Origin: Porphyromonadaceae bacterium UBA4259 | GTDB lineage: Bacteria; Bacteroidota; Bacteroidia; Bacteroidales; Muribaculaceae | DNA length: 14,844 nucleotides | Reading direction: 5' to 3' | Assembly (NCBI GenBank): GCA_002396125.1 | Contig: DGWL01000089.1 | Location: 1 to 14,844 of the forward strand | Part shown: piece by piece, positions 12,358 through 14,844 of the stretch | Layout: each line of letters starts with the position of its first letter | How positions within the stretch are numbered: the first letter of the stretch is position 1 | Notes under the pieces: generated by a model | Told to the model about the DNA's origin: nothing | Database searches by the model: none | What the model saw: only the letters and a program-made list of their open reading frames with translations | Program-made: the position numbers and the translations under genes

Positions 12358-14727
12358 ATGAAATATTTAGTTTTGAAATTTACAGCTCTAACAATTATCA
12401 TGATGATAGCATTGAGCGCAGGTGCCAAAGCACCCGATGTTAACGGCAAAGTTGTTGACGAGAATGGCGACCCCATGCCTTATGTCAATGTTGTCATGTT
12501 ATCGATGCCCGACTCAACCTATGTGCAGGGGGGCATCACCGACGAGCAAGGAACATTTAAACTTACTGCATTACAAAATGGCGGACTCGTGAAGATTTCT
12601 TACATCGGCTATCAAACATTGTATATCAATTCAAGTGTTGTCGATCTGGGCACTATCACTTTGCTGCCCGAAGCCACACTGCTGGGCGAGGTGGTAGTGG
12701 TGAGCAATCTTCCTAAAACCCGTGTTAAGGGTGACGCCATGCGCACCACCATCGAAGGCACTATCCTTGAGAAGGCTGGAACTGTGGCCGACGCACTAGC
12801 GAGAGTGCCATCGCTCGAGGCTGAGCGCGACGGCGGCGTGAAGGTGCTTGGCCGTGGCGATGCCGAGGTGTATATCAACGGTCGTAAGGTTCAAGACATG
12901 AGCGAACTCTCACGCCTGCGCTCCGACCAAATTGAGCACGTCGACGTGATTCAGAACCCTGGAGCACGCTATGCTGCCTCAACTAAGGCAGTAGTGCGCA
13001 TCCAGCTCAAGAAAGCGCAAGGTGAGGGATTTAGTTTCCAGAACAACCTTAATGGAATGTACCAATATGGATACACCATTGCCAACAACCTCGACATGAA
13101 CTACCGCATCGGTGGCTTAGACCTTACTGCCTCATTCTGGGCAGGACGTTACGGACACGCCAAGCAGTTGCAGGAAAACGAGCTTATCTACTACGTTGGT
13201 CCCGACCACATTAAGAGCGTGACAACTCAGGAAGGGAAAAACATTTGGAAAGGCTGGTCACCACAATTGCAAGTGAACTATATGTTTAACGAGAACCATA
13301 GCTTGGGAGCGTTCTATAAATATGACCGCCACCCAGGCACCGATTTCAGCGACATGTTCTATACCGACAATTATGTGAACGACATCCTGACAGAGCATTC
13401 CGAGAGCGACATCAGTCAAAGTGACACCTTCAAGAAGCATATCTTCAACGCCTATTACAACGGCAAGATAGGCAAACTAGGCATCGACTTCAACGTGGAC
13501 GGACTCTTCGACAAAACCGAGACTCCGGGCAGCACATTTGAGACTGCAACATTGGACACAGGAGAGACCTCACAACGTAGCATTGAGAGCAACACCCGCA
13601 GCGGCAACGACTTCTGGGCCACAAAATTAATCTTTTCTTATCCCGTGTGGAAAGGCAACTTTTCGCTCGGCGGTGAGTACTCACACAATCATCGCACCGA
13701 TGCTTACTCGTTCACTGCCACTGACGCCGTGCCAGTTAAGGCCACCGACACCAAGATTAACGAGTCATCGACTGCAGCGTTCATGGAATATGGAAGACTG
13801 TTTGGCCGTGTGTTTGCACAAGTGGGATTGCGCTATGAGCACCTCAAGAACGACTATTTCAACTTTGGCGTGCGCGAGGATGAGGTGTGCCGCAACTACG
13901 GCGACTGGTTCCCCACCGCAGTAATCTCTATGCCCATTGGTGACGTGCAACTGTCGCTTTCTTACCGTCGCGACATCCAGCGCCCAAACTATGGCAGCCT
14001 CACCAGTTCAACAGTGTATATCAACCGCTACACCTACCAGAGTGGCAACCCCTACCTGAAGCCGACCTACACTCACAGCCTCGTGCTCAACACTGCCTAC
14101 AAGTGGATGAACCTCACCCTTAACTATAGTCGCATTAAGGACTGTGAGACAATGTCGACAGAGCCTTATCCCGGTGCCGACGATCCACTGGTAAGCCTCG
14201 TGCGCCCAATCAATAGCACCGAGGATTTCAATCAATTGTCAATCAATTTTGTGGCAAGTCCAGTGATTGGCTGCTGGCATCCACAGTGGAGCGCATTCGC
14301 CGTGTTCCAGAATTATAAGACTCCTTGCGCCGACGTTTCAATCCTCACACTCAACCATCCCTATGTGAACCTCGTGTGGCAAAATGGTATTGAGTTGCCA
14401 AAAGGCTTCCGTCTGAGCGCCGTCATGGTATGGGCGTCACGTGGTGACTACAACAACTTCCGCCTTACCAAAACCCGCTTCAACACAAGCTTAGGTGTGC
14501 AACGCGACTTCAGCTTGGGACGACTGGGAACACTGACTGCCGACCTGCGTTGCAACGACATCTTCAACACCAACAAAACTGGTGCTGTAATCTACGGCAT
14601 TCGCGAGATATCAACTTATAACCCCGCCCGCCGCACCTTCATGCTCGACCTAACCTGGAAATTCAACACAACTCAAAGCAAGTATCGTGGCTCAGGTGCA
14701 GGCGAGAAACAGAAAGCAAGAATGTAA
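12358..14727 (+). CDS. Outer-membrane beta-barrel protein, TonB-receptor-like, with carboxypeptidase-regulatory domain
   Basis: 789 residues. A signal peptide spans ~1-23 (hydrophobic LTIIMMIALS then AGAKA). Residues ~27-105 are a carboxypeptidase-regulatory-like beta sandwich (VNGKVVDENGDPMPYVNVV, GGITDEQGTFKL, VKISYIGYQ). Residues ~110-220 are a plug domain (GEVVVVSNLPKTRVKGDAM, VADALARVPSLE, VYINGRKV, IEHVDVIQNPGARY). Residues ~220-789 are a long antiparallel barrel with alternating aromatic strands, of the outer-membrane beta-barrel family common in Bacteroidetes. No SusD-like lipoprotein gene follows before a terminator-like hairpin, so it is not a classical SusCD pair; the cargo is unknown. 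AAGG lies a few bases before the ATG. No clear promoter is seen in the 78-bp gap after the CAT-like gene, so read-through is possible. Confidence 0.9.
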   Translation: MKYLVLKFTALTIIMMIALSAGAKAPDVNGKVVDENGDPMPYVNVVMLSMPDSTYVQGGITDEQGTFKLTALQNGGLVKISYIGYQTLYINSSVVDLGTITLLPEATLLGEVVVVSNLPKTRVKGDAMRTTIEGTILEKAGTVADALARVPSLEAERDGGVKVLGRGDAEVYINGRKVQDMSELSRLRSDQIEHVDVIQNPGARYAASTKAVVRIQLKKAQGEGFSFQNNLNGMYQYGYTIANNLDMNYRIGGLDLTASFWAGRYGHAKQLQENELIYYVGPDHIKSVTTQEGKNIWKGWSPQLQVNYMFNENHSLGAFYKYDRHPGTDFSDMFYTDNYVNDILTEHSESDISQSDTFKKHIFNAYYNGKIGKLGIDFNVDGLFDKTETPGSTFETATLDTGETSQRSIESNTRSGNDFWATKLIFSYPVWKGNFSLGGEYSHNHRTDAYSFTATDAVPVKATDTKINESSTAAFMEYGRLFGRVFAQVGLRYEHLKNDYFNFGVREDEVCRNYGDWFPTAVISMPIGDVQLSLSYRRDIQRPNYGSLTSSTVYINRYTYQSGNPYLKPTYTHSLVLNTAYKWMNLTLNYSRIKDCETMSTEPYPGADDPLVSLVRPINSTEDFNQLSINFVASPVIGCWHPQWSAFAVFQNYKTPCADVSILTLNHPYVNLVWQNGIELPKGFRLSAVMVWASRGDYNNFRLTKTRFNTSLGVQRDFSLGRLGTLTADLRCNDIFNTNKTGAVIYGIREISTYNPARRTFMLDLTWKFNTTQSKYRGSGAGEKQKARM

Positions 14728-14753
14728 CCTAGCTTCACAATAATATATTCAAT

Positions 14754-14788
14754 GGTAATTCACGGAAAACAATTATTCGTGAATTACC
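14754..14788 (+). terminator. Hairpin terminator after the outer-membrane barrel gene
   Basis: GGTAATTCACG (14754-14764) and CGTGAATTACC (14778-14788) form a perfect 11-bp stem around a 13-nt loop, 27 nt after the stop. The following sequence (TATTTGTAAAAC) is only moderately T-rich, so termination strength is uncertain; it could also be an operator for the gene to the right. Confidence 0.6.
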
Positions 14789-14802
14789 TATTTGTAAAAC
14801 AG

Positions 14803-14832
14803 TTTACTTACTATAGTTTTTTATTAACTTTG
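14803..14832 (+). promoter_or_regulatory. Promoter for a gene beyond the right edge
   Basis: TAACTTTG (14825-14832) is a full match to the -7 pattern TAnnTTTG, with TTTA (14803-14806) 18 bp upstream. A transcript would start near the last bases of the window. The gene it serves is not included. Confidence 0.5.
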
Positions 14833-14844
14833 CAATCAAAACAA

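Overview
The window looks like chromosomal DNA of a Bacteroidales bacterium, probably Muribaculaceae or Prevotellaceae. Five things point there: Bacteroidetes-type promoters (TTTG about 19-21 bp upstream of TAnnTTTG), secreted proteins with dockerin-like repeats, a four-helix membrane LytTR regulator, a carboxypeptidase-regulatory/plug/beta-barrel outer-membrane protein, and the long (666 aa) urocanate hydratase subtype. The family is an inference; the order is much safer.

Layout. (1) 1-2684: the 3' part of a large secreted protein with a Big-like domain, a beta-rich region and a C-terminal dockerin pair, closed by a strong terminator. (2) 2798-7646: a likely operon folD - ftcD - hutU behind a textbook promoter and closed by a long hairpin. 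It covers histidine breakdown at the urocanate step and feeds the formimino carbon into the folate pool (FtcD makes methenyl-THF, FolD interconverts methenyl-, methylene- and formyl-THF). HutH and HutI are not in the window. Both gaps inside this operon carry a 9-bp tandem array built on TCTAG. (3) 7653-8922, minus strand: an AT-richer islet with a secreted dockerin-SUMF1/FGE-like protein. Upstream of it lies about 205 bp that reads as a highly structured RNA: a promoter, two small hairpins, a roughly 43-bp imperfect hairpin, then a T-rich run. This is either a structured 5' leader or a free-standing small RNA and is the most interesting object here. (4) 9155-10895: a divergent pair, a membrane LytTR regulator (minus) and a LiaF-like membrane protein (plus). 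Between them are two half-sites in the 9-N12-9 layout used by LytTR proteins. (5) 10891-14844: a heptanucleotide array, a zinc-ribbon protein, a chloramphenicol-acetyltransferase-like protein, a TonB-receptor-like outer-membrane barrel protein, a terminator, and a promoter for a gene beyond the right edge.

Together the window holds a housekeeping/catabolic unit (histidine to folate one-carbon), a likely envelope-sensing regulatory pair, and three secreted or outer-membrane proteins. Short tandem repeats (9, 9 and 7 bp periods) sit in three of the intergenic gaps. All assignments are from reading the sequence; no database search was run.
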